From positions 4,499,501 to 4,563,500 of the forward strand of contig NZ_AYTM02000002.1 of NCBI RefSeq assembly GCF_000507185.2: 64,000 bases of DNA, written 5' to 3'. The DNA is from Pseudomonas syringae KCTC 12500. Lineage in GTDB: Bacteria; Pseudomonadota; Gammaproteobacteria; Pseudomonadales; Pseudomonadaceae. Position 1 is the first letter of the stretch. The number at the start of each line of letters is the position of its first letter. A program made the translations under genes and the position numbers. The notes beneath the pieces are model-generated. The model was not told the DNA's origin and did no database searches. It saw nothing but the letters and a program-made list of their open reading frames with translations. Positions 55,016 through 64,000 of this stretch are shown here, in pieces.

Positions 55016-55021
55016 CAAATA

Positions 55022-55111
55022 TGGCGGTGAAGGAGGGATTCGAACCCTCGATACAATTTCTTGTATACACACTTTCCAGGCGTGCTCCTTAAGCCACTCG
55101 GACACCTCACC
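55022..55111 (-). tRNA. tRNA-Ser(GGA)
   Basis: A 90-nt class II tRNA on the minus strand. Acceptor GGUGAGG pairs with CUUCACC, the discriminator is G and CCA is encoded. The anticodon is GGA in CUGGAAAG, a long variable arm (GUGUAUACAAGAAAUUGUAUC) follows, and the T loop is GGUUCGAAUCC. It reads UCC/UCU codons. Its 3' end is the integration site of the island. Confidence 0.95.
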
Positions 55112-55289
55112 GTATCTCGACGACAACGTTGTGTCTGCCGAGGCGCGCTAATGTAGTCGAAAGCTTTTCCTAACGCAAAACTTTTTTTCAGATTTTTCAT
55201 GCGCTTAAGCAAATAAACGCTGATTCGCCAGTAAAAGGCCCTGGTGGGGGATGCGGCCCTTGGGCAAAGGGCCGCTTGTGGTGCAGGCC

Positions 55290-56039
55290 TTAGGCGCTGA
55301 AGCCGCCGTCGATGGTCAGGCTGGCACCGGTGATGTAGCCCGCTTCAGGGCCAGCGAGGTAGGCGACGAAGCTGGCGATTTCTTCGCTGGTGCCGTAGCG
55401 GGGCAGGGCCATCAACGCTTTCAGGGTTTCGGCGAATTCGCCTTGCGCCGGGTTCATGTCGGTGTCCACCGGGCCGGGCTGGACGTTGTTGACGGTGATG
55501 CCTTGCGGGCCGAGGTCGCGGGCCATGCCTTTGGTCAGGCCGATCAGCGCCGATTTGCTCATGGCGTAGGTGGCACCGCCCGCAAAGGGCATGCGGTCAG
55601 CGTTGGTGCTGCCAATGTTGATGATGCGGCCGCCTTCTTCCATATGCCGCGCGGCTTCCTGGCTGGCGATGAATACGCTACGCACGTTGATGGCCAGGGT
55701 CTTGTCGAAGTCCTGCATGCTGAATTCATTGAGCGGCGCAATGGCCAGAATGCCGGCGTTGTTGACCAGGATATCCAGCCTGCCAAGGGTCTCGGCAGTG
55801 GTCTGCACGGCCTGGCGAATGGCTTTTTCGTCGGCGCTGTCTGCGCGAATGGCCAGTGCGCGGCCGCCATTGGCGACGATGCTGTCCTGAATCTCCAGAG
55901 CGCTGACCTCGGAGCTGACGTAGGTAAACGCCACGGCAGCGCCTTCTTTGGCCAGGCGCTGGACGATGGCTGCGCCGATACCACGTGAGCCGCCCTGCAC
56001 GAGCGCTACTTTGCCGGCGAGTTTAAGGTGTTCGATCAT
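55290..56039 (-). CDS. SDR-family oxidoreductase
   Basis: A 249-residue short-chain dehydrogenase. Cofactor loop QGGSRGIGAAI, structural NNAGILAIAP and catalytic Tyr-x-x-x-Lys in ATYAMSKSALIG. It resembles FabG-like NAD(P)H reductases; the substrate is unknown. Divergent from the isochorismatase-like gene with 113 bp between the starts. Confidence 0.93.
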   Translation of the reverse strand: MIEHLKLAGKVALVQGGSRGIGAAIVQRLAKEGAAVAFTYVSSEVSALEIQDSIVANGGRALAIRADSADEKAIRQAVQTTAETLGRLDILVNNAGILAIAPLNEFSMQDFDKTLAINVRSVFIASQEAARHMEEGGRIINIGSTNADRMPFAGGATYAMSKSALIGLTKGMARDLGPQGITVNNVQPGPVDTDMNPAQGEFAETLKALMALPRYGTSEEIASFVAYLAGPEAGYITGASLTIDGGFSA

Positions 56040-56152
56040 GATGTTCTCCTTGGGGGCAGGTCTCGGACAAGCCTGAGGCTGTCGACGATTGCGACCAGAA
56101 TAGACCTTGATTGCGATAGTCTTGCTGAACCAAAAGTTCGGACTGATTGATC

Positions 56153-56719
56153 ATGGATATTCAAGACAACAGCGCGCTGATCCTCATCGACCTGCAGCAG
56201 GGCATCCATCATCCCAAGCTCGGGCGACGCAATAACCTACAGGCCGAGAGCCATGTCAGCGCTCTGCTCGGTGCCTGGCGGCAATCCGGGCGGCCGGTGA
56301 TTCATGTCCGGCATTTCTCGACGTCGCCCGAATCAGTGTTCTGGCCGCAACAGTCAGGCGTCGAGTACCAGCCAGCGTTCTTGCCGCAAGCCGATGAGCG
56401 TGAGCTGAGCAAACAGGTCCCCGACGCGTTTTGCGGGTCTTTCCTGGAAATGTGGTTACGCTCCGACGGGATCAGGCAGGTGGTGATCGCCGGTGTGGTC
56501 ACCAACAACTCGGTCGAGTCCACCGCGCGCAGTGGCGGCAATCTGGGGTTTGACGTGCTGGTCGCGCACGATGCTTGCTTTACCTTCGATCAACAGGACT
56601 TCTTCGGCACGCCGCGCAGTGCCGAAGAAGTGCACGCGATGTCACTGGCCAACCTGCACGGCGAGTACGCTACGGTGCTGTCGACGGCGCAGATTCTCCA
56701 GCAGGTTGCTGTCGAATAA
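56153..56719 (+). CDS. Second isochorismatase-fold protein with Ser at the Cys position
   Basis: A 188-residue protein. The conserved Asp is in ALILIDLQQGIHH and the Lys region is in LSKQVPDAFCG. The nucleophile motif, normally TNxCVxST, reads GVVTNNSVESTARSGGNLG: Ser (codon TCG) replaces Cys. The rest of the fold is well kept. ATG 56153 is preferred over TTG 56147. Divergent from the SDR gene. Confidence 0.88.
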   Translation: MDIQDNSALILIDLQQGIHHPKLGRRNNLQAESHVSALLGAWRQSGRPVIHVRHFSTSPESVFWPQQSGVEYQPAFLPQADERELSKQVPDAFCGSFLEMWLRSDGIRQVVIAGVVTNNSVESTARSGGNLGFDVLVAHDACFTFDQQDFFGTPRSAEEVHAMSLANLHGEYATVLSTAQILQQVAVE

Positions 56720-56732
56720 GCGCCTGACGGGC

Positions 56733-59477
56733 TTACTTGCGGGTTTTCTTCGGCGCAGCGGGTAGTGGGGCGAAAAGCGCTTGCAGGTCTTCGTCGCGCA
56801 ATTTCCAGTCGCCGCTGGTGCGCCCGTCGAGCACGCCCGAGGCCAGCGCTGATTTTTCCCGCTGCAGGCGCTGGATTTTCTCTTCCACGGTGCCGCGCGC
56901 GATCATCTTGTAGACGAATACCGGCTTGTCCTGGCCGATACGGTACGCACGGTCGGTCGCCTGGTTTTCCGCTGCCGGGTTCCACCACGGGTCGTAGTGG
57001 ATCACCGTATCGGCGGCGGTCAGGTTGAGGCCGGTGCCGCCTGCTTTGAGGCTGATCAGGAAGATCGGCAGCTTGCCGCTCTGGAAATCATGAATCGGCG
57101 TGCGGCGATCGCGGGTCGAGCCGGTCAGCAGGGCGTAGGCGATACCGCGCTGCTTGAGCTCTTCCTCGATCAGGCTGAGCATCGAAGTGAACTGCGAGAA
57201 CAACAGGATCTTGCGACCTTCGGCCAGCAGTTCTTCGAACATCTCCATCAGGCTGTTGAGCTTGCCCGAGGTGCCCTGTTTGCTGTTGACCGGCATGTCC
57301 TGATTGACCAGGCGCAGGTCGCAGCACACCTGACGCAGCTTGAGCAGCGCTTCGAGAATGATGATCTGACTGCGTGCCACGCCTTTGCGGGTGATTTCGT
57401 CCCTGACCTTTTTGTCCATCGCAAGACGTACGGTTTCGTACACATCGCGCTGCGCGTCATTGAGGTCGACCCAGTGAATGATCTCGGTCTTGGGCGGCAG
57501 TTCGGTCGCCACCTGCTCCTTGGTGCGACGCAGCAGAAACGGCTTGATGCGCGCATTGAGGTGATGCAGGCGGTCCTGGTTGCCATGCTTTTCGATGGCG
57601 GTGCGGTAGTTGCTGTTGAATTCCTTGCTGTTGCCCAGCCAGCCGGGCATCAGGAAGTGAAACAGCGACCACAGCTCGCCCAGATGGTTTTCCAGTGGCG
57701 TGCCGCTCAGGCATAGGCGCTGGCGGGCGTTGAGGTTGCGTGCGGCCTGAGCGGCCTTGCTGTTGGGGTTCTTGATGTACTGCGCTTCATCGAGAATCAA
57801 CACGTGGAAGGGCTGTTTTTCGAGCAGTTCCAGGTCCCGTGGCAGCAAAGCGTAGGTGGTCAGGATCAGGTCGTAATCCTGAAGGTTGCCGGCATCCTGA
57901 TGCCGGTTGGCGCCATACAGTGCCAGCACCTTGAGGTCCGGGGTGAAGTGCTCGGACTCGTCCAGCCAGTTGGGGATCAGGCTGGTCGGCATCACCGCCA
58001 GTGCCGGGCGGTCGAGGCGTCCGGCCTGTTTTTCCATCAGCAGGTGGGCCAGAGTCTGCAGGGTCTTGCCCAAGCCCATGTCGTCTGCCAGCACGCCGCC
58101 GACTTCCAGCTCGCGCAGCGACTGCATCCAGCTCAGGCCTTCCAGCTGATAAGGGCGCAGCGTGGCGTTCAGGCCATCGGGCAGGCTGACCGGCGCGTCC
58201 TTGATGTTGATCAGGCGTTCGGCGAAGTGACGTAGGCGGTCGCCGCCCTGCCAGGTCAGCGGCAGGTCTTCGAGCTGAGTAAGGCGCGCCGCATCGGCTT
58301 TGCTCATGCGCAGCGCGTTGTTGCCTTCCTGACGCCAGTAGAAGTCCCCCAGCGTCGCCAGTACCGGCTTGAGCCGCCCGTAGGGCAGGGCGATCTGTAC
58401 CGGGCTGCCGCCGCTTTGCGTGAAGTGATTGAGCTGCACCAGCAGTTGTTCTTCGTCGCCGCGCTTGGCCACGGCCGACGGGCTCATCAGTTCGGGATGG
58501 CTGCGGATCAGGTTGATCAGGATCGGCAACAGGCTCAGGCGCTCACCGTTGACGATGATGCCCAGTTCCAGGTCGAACCAGTCGCGTTCGTTCTCTTCGT
58601 CGATGACCGCGTACCAGTCTTCCACCGGCGTGACGTCGAAACCGAACTCTTCCTGAATGTCGATTTCCCAGCCTTGTTCGCGCAGGCGCGGCAGGTCATC
58701 GAGGACAAAATGCAGCCAGGCCTTGTCGTTGGGCAGTTCGTACATGTCGCCGGCGCTGTCGGGCAGTGCCTTGCTTTGCCGGGTGGCGACCTTGAAACCC
58801 AGATCGGCCAGTTCCTGACGCAACTGCCGCTCCCGTTCGCCCTGACGACGGATGCGCAGGGTTTCGGTGTCGGTGTGTTCGATGATGTCGCTTTTCTGGT
58901 TCACCAGATCGCTGCCCAGCGAACTGACCAGAATGCTGACGTTGGTGGTGCCAACCGCGTAATGCTTGCCGTAGGCAAAGGCCAGGGCGGCACGGTGCTG
59001 AATGTGCCGCTGCATGCGCCCGTTGCGCGGCTCGTAGGCACTGAACTCGATGCTGGCCAGAATCAGCCTGGGCCGTGGCTGCAGATCATCGATCAGGCGC
59101 TCCGGCAGCCTGGGCTTCTGCTCGACGGGCTTTTCCGGCTCTTGCTGGTGCGAGGCCAGTGCGGCCTGCAGCAGCGGACGGTTGTGCGGGTCCTGCAGAA
59201 ACAGCAGGGCGGCCACGCAATGTTTGCAATCGTTGCGAACCGGGCAGGTGCATTTGCAGGTCAGGTAGTTCTTATAGCGATCGGGGTCCTTGAACAGCAG
59301 CGTCTGGGTGTAGATTTCCAGGCCCGAGCCCCGACAGGCGGTGCGGATGATCTGCGGGCTGGAGTCTTCCAGCACGATGCGTTTTTGCCGGGCGTAGTCG
59401 CGCCCTCGCTCAAGCGTTCGCTCGTGGAATAGGTCTGTCCAGGCCGCAGCCAGGACTTTTTCGAGAATGGACGACAA
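56733..59477 (-). CDS. SWIM zinc finger and SNF2 helicase protein
   Basis: A 914-residue protein. A SWIM finger lies at residues 76-87 (CTCPVRNDCKHC). The SNF2 core has Walker A DDMGLGKTLQTL near 464, motif II LDEAQYIKNPNS near 562 and the C-terminal helicase part with LFSQFTSMLSLIEEEL and YDPWWNPAAENQATDRAYRI. It translocates on duplex DNA; many bacterial members act in repair or RNA polymerase recycling, but the role is not known here. It is convergent with the isochorismatase-like gene. Confidence 0.94.
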   Translation of the reverse strand: MSSILEKVLAAAWTDLFHERTLERGRDYARQKRIVLEDSSPQIIRTACRGSGLEIYTQTLLFKDPDRYKNYLTCKCTCPVRNDCKHCVAALLFLQDPHNRPLLQAALASHQQEPEKPVEQKPRLPERLIDDLQPRPRLILASIEFSAYEPRNGRMQRHIQHRAALAFAYGKHYAVGTTNVSILVSSLGSDLVNQKSDIIEHTDTETLRIRRQGERERQLRQELADLGFKVATRQSKALPDSAGDMYELPNDKAWLHFVLDDLPRLREQGWEIDIQEEFGFDVTPVEDWYAVIDEENERDWFDLELGIIVNGERLSLLPILINLIRSHPELMSPSAVAKRGDEEQLLVQLNHFTQSGGSPVQIALPYGRLKPVLATLGDFYWRQEGNNALRMSKADAARLTQLEDLPLTWQGGDRLRHFAERLINIKDAPVSLPDGLNATLRPYQLEGLSWMQSLRELEVGGVLADDMGLGKTLQTLAHLLMEKQAGRLDRPALAVMPTSLIPNWLDESEHFTPDLKVLALYGANRHQDAGNLQDYDLILTTYALLPRDLELLEKQPFHVLILDEAQYIKNPNSKAAQAARNLNARQRLCLSGTPLENHLGELWSLFHFLMPGWLGNSKEFNSNYRTAIEKHGNQDRLHHLNARIKPFLLRRTKEQVATELPPKTEIIHWVDLNDAQRDVYETVRLAMDKKVRDEITRKGVARSQIIILEALLKLRQVCCDLRLVNQDMPVNSKQGTSGKLNSLMEMFEELLAEGRKILLFSQFTSMLSLIEEELKQRGIAYALLTGSTRDRRTPIHDFQSGKLPIFLISLKAGGTGLNLTAADTVIHYDPWWNPAAENQATDRAYRIGQDKPVFVYKMIARGTVEEKIQRLQREKSALASGVLDGRTSGDWKLRDEDLQALFAPLPAAPKKTRK

Positions 59478-59510
59478 GTTTTAAAAAGCCCTACGCCGCA
59501 GCGATGCTCA

Positions 59511-59539
59511 AAAAGAAAGGGGACGCCTGGGCGTCCCTT
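59511..59539 (-). terminator. Terminator after csiV (minus strand)
   Basis: Stem AAGGGACGCC / GGCGTCCCCTT with one bulge; on the minus strand TTTCTTTTT follows. Confidence 0.8.
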
Positions 59540-59552
59540 GCGTACGTAAAGA

Positions 59553-60077
59553 TCAAAGAGGAGAAACCTTGATCAGCAACGCGAGGTTGCCGTTGTCCAG
59601 ATAGGTCAGCTCACCGTTCTTTACCCTGGCAGTCTGCTTCAATCGTTCACTGCTGATGACCACGCCATGCGGGTCCAGCTGGTTGACCCAGAATTGTGCA
59701 CCAATATCGGTGAAGCGTGCCATCGCCAGACTCACGGTGCCCTCGATCGGGTAATGACCAAGCCGCTCGTCACCACTGGTGATGGCGACTTTGCCCGGTT
59801 CGCTGCCGATGCTCTGCTGCCAGGCGCGCTGCATCAGCACTTCATAGTGGCCGCTGCTTTGCAGTTTGCTCGCCAGATCATTGAGCGCGGGGCTTCGTTC
59901 ATCGCTCGCGTCGATCTTCTGTGCGCCCTTGTCCCAGTTTTCCGGTACAAGCTGGCGGGTCGAGGCCGGCTCGCCGTTCTGGCGAAACAGCAGAATCTCG
60001 ACCTGATACAGGCCATCGGCGAACGCTGCCGGCGCGATCAGCGTCAGCAGCAGGATCAATGAACGAAACAGAAGCAT
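59553..60077 (-). CDS. csiV: CsiV-family periplasmic protein
   Basis: A 174-residue protein with signal peptide MLLFRSLILLLTLIAPAAFA. The mature start DGLYQVEILLFRQNGEP and the ending NGELTYLDNGNLALLIKVSP match CsiV, a peptidoglycan-binding protein first described in Acinetobacter/Shewanella-type bacteria. It lies 11 bp downstream of mfd on the same strand, the usual place for csiV. The start at 60077 gives a normal signal peptide; 60092 is an alternative. Confidence 0.85.
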   Translation of the reverse strand: MLLFRSLILLLTLIAPAAFADGLYQVEILLFRQNGEPASTRQLVPENWDKGAQKIDASDERSPALNDLASKLQSSGHYEVLMQRAWQQSIGSEPGKVAITSGDERLGHYPIEGTVSLAMARFTDIGAQFWVNQLDPHGVVISSERLKQTARVKNGELTYLDNGNLALLIKVSPL

Positions 60078-60088
60078 GCGTGAATCCT

Positions 60089-63000
60089 TCAAGCAGTTTT
60101 CGGGGTCAGGCGCTCAAGCAGCGCTTCGATCGTGTTGAAGCGCTCTTCCGGGCGCTCCATGGGAACCATGAATTTGAACAGCGTGGCACCTTCGAACTTG
60201 TAGCGGTTGGGCTGGCTCTGGATCAGTTTGATCAGGGTCAGTGGGTCAACCGGTGTCTCGGCCGCGAACTCGATACGGCCACCTTGCGGGCCACCGTCGA
60301 TTTTCCGGATGCCGAGCTGTTCGGCGTGCAGTTTGAGCAGCGTGATACGCACCAGGTTCTTGGTCGGTTCCGGAAGCAAGCCGAAGCGGTCGATCATTTC
60401 GACCTGCAGGTCCTTGAGGGCCTCTTCGTCAGCGGCGTTGGCAATGCGCTTGTAGAGAATCAGGCGCGTGTGCACATCCGGCAGGTAGGCTTCGGGGATC
60501 AGTGCCGGCACGCGCAGGTTGATTTCCGGTCCGCCGCCCAATGGCTGATCGAGATTGGGCTGCTCGCCCTTGCGAATCGACTTCACCGCGCGCTCGAGCA
60601 TTTCCATGTACAGGGTGAAGCCCACCGCCTGGATCTGACCGCTCTGGCCGTCCCCGAGCAGTTCGCCTGCGCCACGGATTTCCAGGTCGTTGGTGGCGAG
60701 CACGAAGCCCGCGCCCAGGTCCTGGGTGTTGGCAATCGCTTCCAGACGCTTTTCGGCGTCGTGGGTGATCTGTTTGCGTGGCGGCGTCAGCAGGTAGGCG
60801 TAGGCCTGGTGGTGACTGCGCCCGACGCGGCCGCGCAACTGGTGCAACTGGGCCAGACCGAACTTGTCGGCGCGCTCGATGATGATGGTGTTGGCGCTCG
60901 GTACGTCGATGCCGGTCTCGATGATGGTCGAGGCGATCAGCACGTTGAAGCGCTTGTGGTAGAAGTCGCTCATCACCTGTTCGAGTTCGCGCTCGCGCAT
61001 CTGCCCGTGGCCGATGCCGATACGTGCTTCCGGCACCAGCTCGGCCAGATCGGCAGCGCATTTCTCGATGGTCTTGACGTCGTTGTGCAGGTAATAGACC
61101 TGACCGCCGCGCAACAACTCACGCAGCAGGGCTTCCTTGATGGTCGGCTTGTTCTGCTCCATCACGAAGGTACGCACCGACAGCCTGCGCGCCGGTGGCG
61201 TGGCGATGATCGACAGGTCGCGCATGCCAGACACGGCCATGTTCAGGGTGCGCGGGATCGGCGTTGCGGTCAGGGTCAGGATATCGACCTCGCTGCGCAG
61301 CGCCTTGAGCTGTTCTTTCTGGCGCACGCCAAACCGGTGTTCTTCGTCGATGATCACCAGACCGAGGTTCTTGATCTTGACGTCATCCTGCAACAGCTTG
61401 TGCGTCCCGATAACGATGTCGATCTTGCCCTCGGCCAGATCGGCAACCGCAGCGTTGACTTCCTTGGCCGACTTGAAGCGGCTCATCACTTCGACGGTCA
61501 CCGGCCAGTCGGCGAAACGGTCGCGGAAGCTGTTGTAGTGCTGCTGGGCGAGCAGGGTGGTCGGCACCAGAATGGCCACCTGACGCCCGCCATGCACGGC
61601 GATGAAGGCGGCACGCATGGCCACTTCGGTCTTGCCGAAACCCACGTCGCCACAGACCAGACGATCCATCGGCTTGGGCGCCAGCATGTCGGCGCGCACG
61701 GCGTCGATGGTGGTTTGCTGATCCGGCGTCTCTTCAAACGGGAAGCCTGCGCTGAAGGTCGCGTAATCGGCTTTGGGGTCGGCAAACGCATAGCCTTCGC
61801 GGGCTGCGCGACGCGCGTAGATATCCAGCAGTTCGGCGGCCACGTCACGGACCTGCTCGGCAGCCTTGCGTTTGGCTTTCTGCCAGGTTTCCGAGCCCAG
61901 GCGGTGCAGCGGCGCGGTTTCGTCGTCGCTGCCGGTGTAACGGGCAATCAGGTGCAGGTTGGCGACCGGGACGTACAGCTTGGCGTCTTCGGCGTAGGCC
62001 AGCATCAGGAATTCGGCGACCTGGTTTTCGACTTCCAGGGTCGCAAGCCCGAGATAACGACCTACGCCATGATCGATGTGCACCACCGGCGCGCCTTCGC
62101 GCAGCTCGGTAAGGTTCTTGATGACCGCGTCGTTATTGCCGCCGTCGGTGCGCTTTTCGCGGCGACGGCGCTGCATGACGCGCTGGCCGAACAGCGGGCT
62201 CTCTGCGATCAGCGCCAGGGCCGGTTGTTCCAGCAGCAGGCCTTCGTCAAGCGGTGCGATGGTGATTGCCAGCCGGTCCTTGCCGTCGACGAAATCCAGC
62301 CAGCTGTCGACGGTCTTGGGGCGCAGCTTGAGGCGTTCGAGCAGCTCCAGCAGCACTTCCCGGCGTCCGGCGGACTCGGCGGTGAACAGCACGCGACCGG
62401 GGAAGTCATCCAGAAAATTCGACAGGGCCGCCAGTGGTTGAGTGGCCTTGGCTTCGATGGACAGGTCCGGCAGGGACTGCGCCGGGAAGCGCTCGCGTCC
62501 GGCACCGGCGTCGACATCCTGCTGGCTGGCGACCACGCGCGGCCAGTTTTTCAGGCGCGCGAAGCAGTCTTCTACCGGTAGAAACAATTCTGCGGGCGGC
62601 AACAGCGGCCTTGCAGGGTCGACGCGGCGTTCTTCATAGCGATTGCGCACGTCGTTCCAGAAGTTCTCGGCCGCCTGTTCGATGCCCGGCAGGGAGAACA
62701 CCTGGGTGTCCTGCGGCAGGTAATCGAACAGCGTCGACGTTTCTTCGAAGAACAGCGGGATGTAGTACTCAATGCCGGCCGGCGTGATGCCGCTGCTCAA
62801 GTCCTGGAAAATCGGGCTGCGCCGGAAGTCCACGTCGAAGCGCTCGCGAAAGCGCGCCTTGAAACGTGTGACTTCTTCTTTCTGCAACGGGAATTCACGG
62901 GCAGGCAACAGGCGCACCGACTCGACCTTGTCGATGGAGCGCTGGGTGTCCGGATCGAAGGTGCGCAGCGTTTCGATTTCATCGTCGAACAGGTCGATCC

Positions 63001-63541
63001 GAAACGGCAGTTTGCTGCCCATCGGGAACAGATCGATCAGCGCCCCGCGCACGGTGAACTCGCCATGTTCGTAGACCGTGTCCACATACCGGTAGCCGCT
63101 GGCTTCCAGGCGCGTACGCATGGCTTCCACATCGAGCTTCTGGCCGACATCCAGCACCAGGCTGCTGCCGAGCAGAAATTTGGTCGGCGCCAGTCTGTGT
63201 AGGGCGGTGGTGATGGGGACTACCAAAACGCCATGCTCCAGTTCCGGCAGGCGATAAAGGCTGGCAATGCGCTGGGAAATGATGTCCTGGTGCGGCGAAA
63301 ACAGGTCGTAGGGCAGGGTTTCCCAGTCCGGGAAGTGCAGAACCGGCAGCGTAGGCGCAAAAAACTTCAGCTCTTGCTCAAGCCGCTCGGCGCTTTGGCT
63401 GTCGGCGGTCAGGAGCAGGGTGAAGCGCTTGGCCGCGCTGGCGGCTTCGGCAATGGCCAGGCTCAGTGTGGCACCGGGAAGATTGCCCCAGTGTTGTTTG
63501 CCTGCAGCGGCAGAAAGATGCGGTAGACGCAGAACTGGCAC
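60089..63541 (-). CDS. mfd: Transcription-repair coupling factor Mfd
   Basis: A 1,150-residue SF2 translocase that removes stalled RNA polymerase and recruits UvrA. Modules: UvrB-like N-terminal domains (from LPQ-like LPHLSAAAGKQHWGNLPG), RNA polymerase interaction region, helicase with Walker A GDVGFGKTEVA near 630 and DEEH box VIIDEEHRFG near 729, and the UvrA-binding/autoinhibitory C terminus. The likely start is GTG 63541 (V-PVLRLPHLS), which matches the normal length of about 1,150; the frame continues 46 codons upstream. Confidence 0.97.
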   Translation of the reverse strand: MPVLRLPHLSAAAGKQHWGNLPGATLSLAIAEAASAAKRFTLLLTADSQSAERLEQELKFFAPTLPVLHFPDWETLPYDLFSPHQDIISQRIASLYRLPELEHGVLVVPITTALHRLAPTKFLLGSSLVLDVGQKLDVEAMRTRLEASGYRYVDTVYEHGEFTVRGALIDLFPMGSKLPFRIDLFDDEIETLRTFDPDTQRSIDKVESVRLLPAREFPLQKEEVTRFKARFRERFDVDFRRSPIFQDLSSGITPAGIEYYIPLFFEETSTLFDYLPQDTQVFSLPGIEQAAENFWNDVRNRYEERRVDPARPLLPPAELFLPVEDCFARLKNWPRVVASQQDVDAGAGRERFPAQSLPDLSIEAKATQPLAALSNFLDDFPGRVLFTAESAGRREVLLELLERLKLRPKTVDSWLDFVDGKDRLAITIAPLDEGLLLEQPALALIAESPLFGQRVMQRRRREKRTDGGNNDAVIKNLTELREGAPVVHIDHGVGRYLGLATLEVENQVAEFLMLAYAEDAKLYVPVANLHLIARYTGSDDETAPLHRLGSETWQKAKRKAAEQVRDVAAELLDIYARRAAREGYAFADPKADYATFSAGFPFEETPDQQTTIDAVRADMLAPKPMDRLVCGDVGFGKTEVAMRAAFIAVHGGRQVAILVPTTLLAQQHYNSFRDRFADWPVTVEVMSRFKSAKEVNAAVADLAEGKIDIVIGTHKLLQDDVKIKNLGLVIIDEEHRFGVRQKEQLKALRSEVDILTLTATPIPRTLNMAVSGMRDLSIIATPPARRLSVRTFVMEQNKPTIKEALLRELLRGGQVYYLHNDVKTIEKCAADLAELVPEARIGIGHGQMRERELEQVMSDFYHKRFNVLIASTIIETGIDVPSANTIIIERADKFGLAQLHQLRGRVGRSHHQAYAYLLTPPRKQITHDAEKRLEAIANTQDLGAGFVLATNDLEIRGAGELLGDGQSGQIQAVGFTLYMEMLERAVKSIRKGEQPNLDQPLGGGPEINLRVPALIPEAYLPDVHTRLILYKRIANAADEEALKDLQVEMIDRFGLLPEPTKNLVRITLLKLHAEQLGIRKIDGGPQGGRIEFAAETPVDPLTLIKLIQSQPNRYKFEGATLFKFMVPMERPEERFNTIEALLERLTPKTA

Positions 63542-63746
63542 GGGAAGGTCGGGCTCCAGGCGTTGCAACAGGGGCGGCGATTGTAACGGGGGAAGGTGGT
63601 GGCTGTCAGTTTTCCGGAGTATTACCGAGTATTTACGGGCGAAAATTATGTAGTGCGCGTCGATATGACAGCCGTGCATTGCTCATAAACAAAGGCGCGG
63701 TCATAATGTAGCCCCTTTTTTCAGCCCCTACATGTGGAAGGTTCCC

Positions 63747-64000
63747 GTGACTCAGAAGCCCGACCAGTGTCTTGGTGAATGGATTGATCGTGAAGCTCTC
63801 GCCGAAGCGATGATCCCGCTCATCGGTCAGCTCTACCGCAATAATAATGTGGTGAGCTCGATCTATGGCCGTAGCCTGATCAACCGTTCAGTCATCGCGA
63901 TTCTCAAAGCTCACCGCTTTGCGCGTCATCGTCAGTCCGATGCGGTTGAGTTGTCCGTACACGAGACGTTCCCGCTGATCAAAGCGATGAGCGAACTCAA
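63747..64000 (+). CDS. Glyceraldehyde-3-phosphate dehydrogenase, N-terminal part (truncated by window edge)
   Basis: The first 84 codons are present. The sequence MTQKPDQCLGEWIDREALAE and NNNVVSSIYGRSLINRSVIA is the N-terminal extension typical of the pseudomonad GAPDH next to mfd (PA3001-like). The NAD-binding motif lies beyond the window. GTG 63747 has AAGG five bases upstream; an in-frame ATG at 63732 (MWKVP) is an alternative. Divergent from mfd. Confidence 0.88.
   Translation, partial: MTQKPDQCLGEWIDREALAEAMIPLIGQLYRNNNVVSSIYGRSLINRSVIAILKAHRFARHRQSDAVELSVHETFPLIKAMSEL

Larger units (their letters stand above)
49298..55045. mobile_element. Decayed genomic island in tRNA-Ser(GGA)
   Basis: About 5.7 kb between the attachment-like repeats. 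It is visibly AT-richer than the flanks and has no Pseudomonas core genes. Contents: a broken integrase, an IS5 transposase fragment, a possible small membrane protein and one very large ATPase-nuclease gene. Integration at the 3' end of tRNA-Ser and flanking repeats are typical of tyrosine-recombinase islands. It should now be immobile because the integrase is broken. Confidence 0.8.

Noticed and set aside
59921..62581. 886-codon open frame on the plus strand
   Set aside because: Antisense shadow of mfd; the high GC of the third codon position keeps it open.

Overview
The window is chromosomal DNA of a Pseudomonas, most likely of the P. syringae complex. The housekeeping genes (dnaX-ybaB, pdxB, pyrF, folE, prmB, aroC, mtnBDC, speE, mfd, gap) have Pseudomonas-type sequences and largely follow the Pseudomonas gene order, from memory of P. 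aeruginosa. The P. syringae placement rests mainly on a HrpL-type promoter (hrp box) in front of a type III effector-like gene. No rRNA, CRISPR array or intact insertion sequence was seen.

Layout. 1-5.2 kb: 3' end of dnaX, ybaB, tusA, pdxB and an MsbA-like ABC exporter. 5.2-17.4 kb: mixed metabolic and transport genes (ppnP, DEDDh exonuclease, amino-acid-type binding protein, ethanolamine-type permease, pyrF, CurA-like reductase, LD-carboxypeptidase, BenE-like carrier, MarR regulator divergent from a PLP aminotransferase, GST, folE). 17.8-18.7 kb: three very small membrane or lipid-anchored proteins. 18.8-29 kb: smr, isochorismatase-like protein, prmB, a GNAT-like membrane protein, alpha/beta hydrolase, aroC, an MFS carrier, the methionine-salvage genes mtnB-mtnD-mtnC and an unpaired LuxR-type regulator. 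29.7-33.5 kb: ankyrin protein, the hrp-box effector gene with a one-base frameshift, and a ZIP transporter. 33.7-37.9 kb: speE, an LTA-synthase-type sulfatase and an RraB-like gene. 38.4-41.6 kb: the three-gene operon ATP-grasp / alpha-E / transglutaminase. 41.6-49.1 kb: small periplasmic and cytoplasmic proteins, corA, a crotonase, a cytochrome c and a cupin.

49.3-55.05 kb is a visibly AT-richer island at the 3' end of a tRNA-Ser(GGA) gene. It is flanked by an imperfect copy of the tRNA 3' end plus terminator. It carries a decayed integrase with two in-frame TAG codons, an IS5-type transposase fragment and one large cargo gene. That gene would encode about 1,340 residues: a NACHT/STAND-like P-loop ATPase at the N terminus and a PD-(D/E)xK-type nuclease motif at the C terminus. 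This is the architecture of an anti-phage defence protein. It is split by a single in-frame TAG. This locus and the frameshifted effector are the two most interesting objects here.

55.2-64 kb returns to core genes: SDR oxidoreductase, a second isochorismatase-like protein without the nucleophilic Cys, a SWIM/SNF2 helicase, the mfd-csiV operon and the 5' end of a gap gene.
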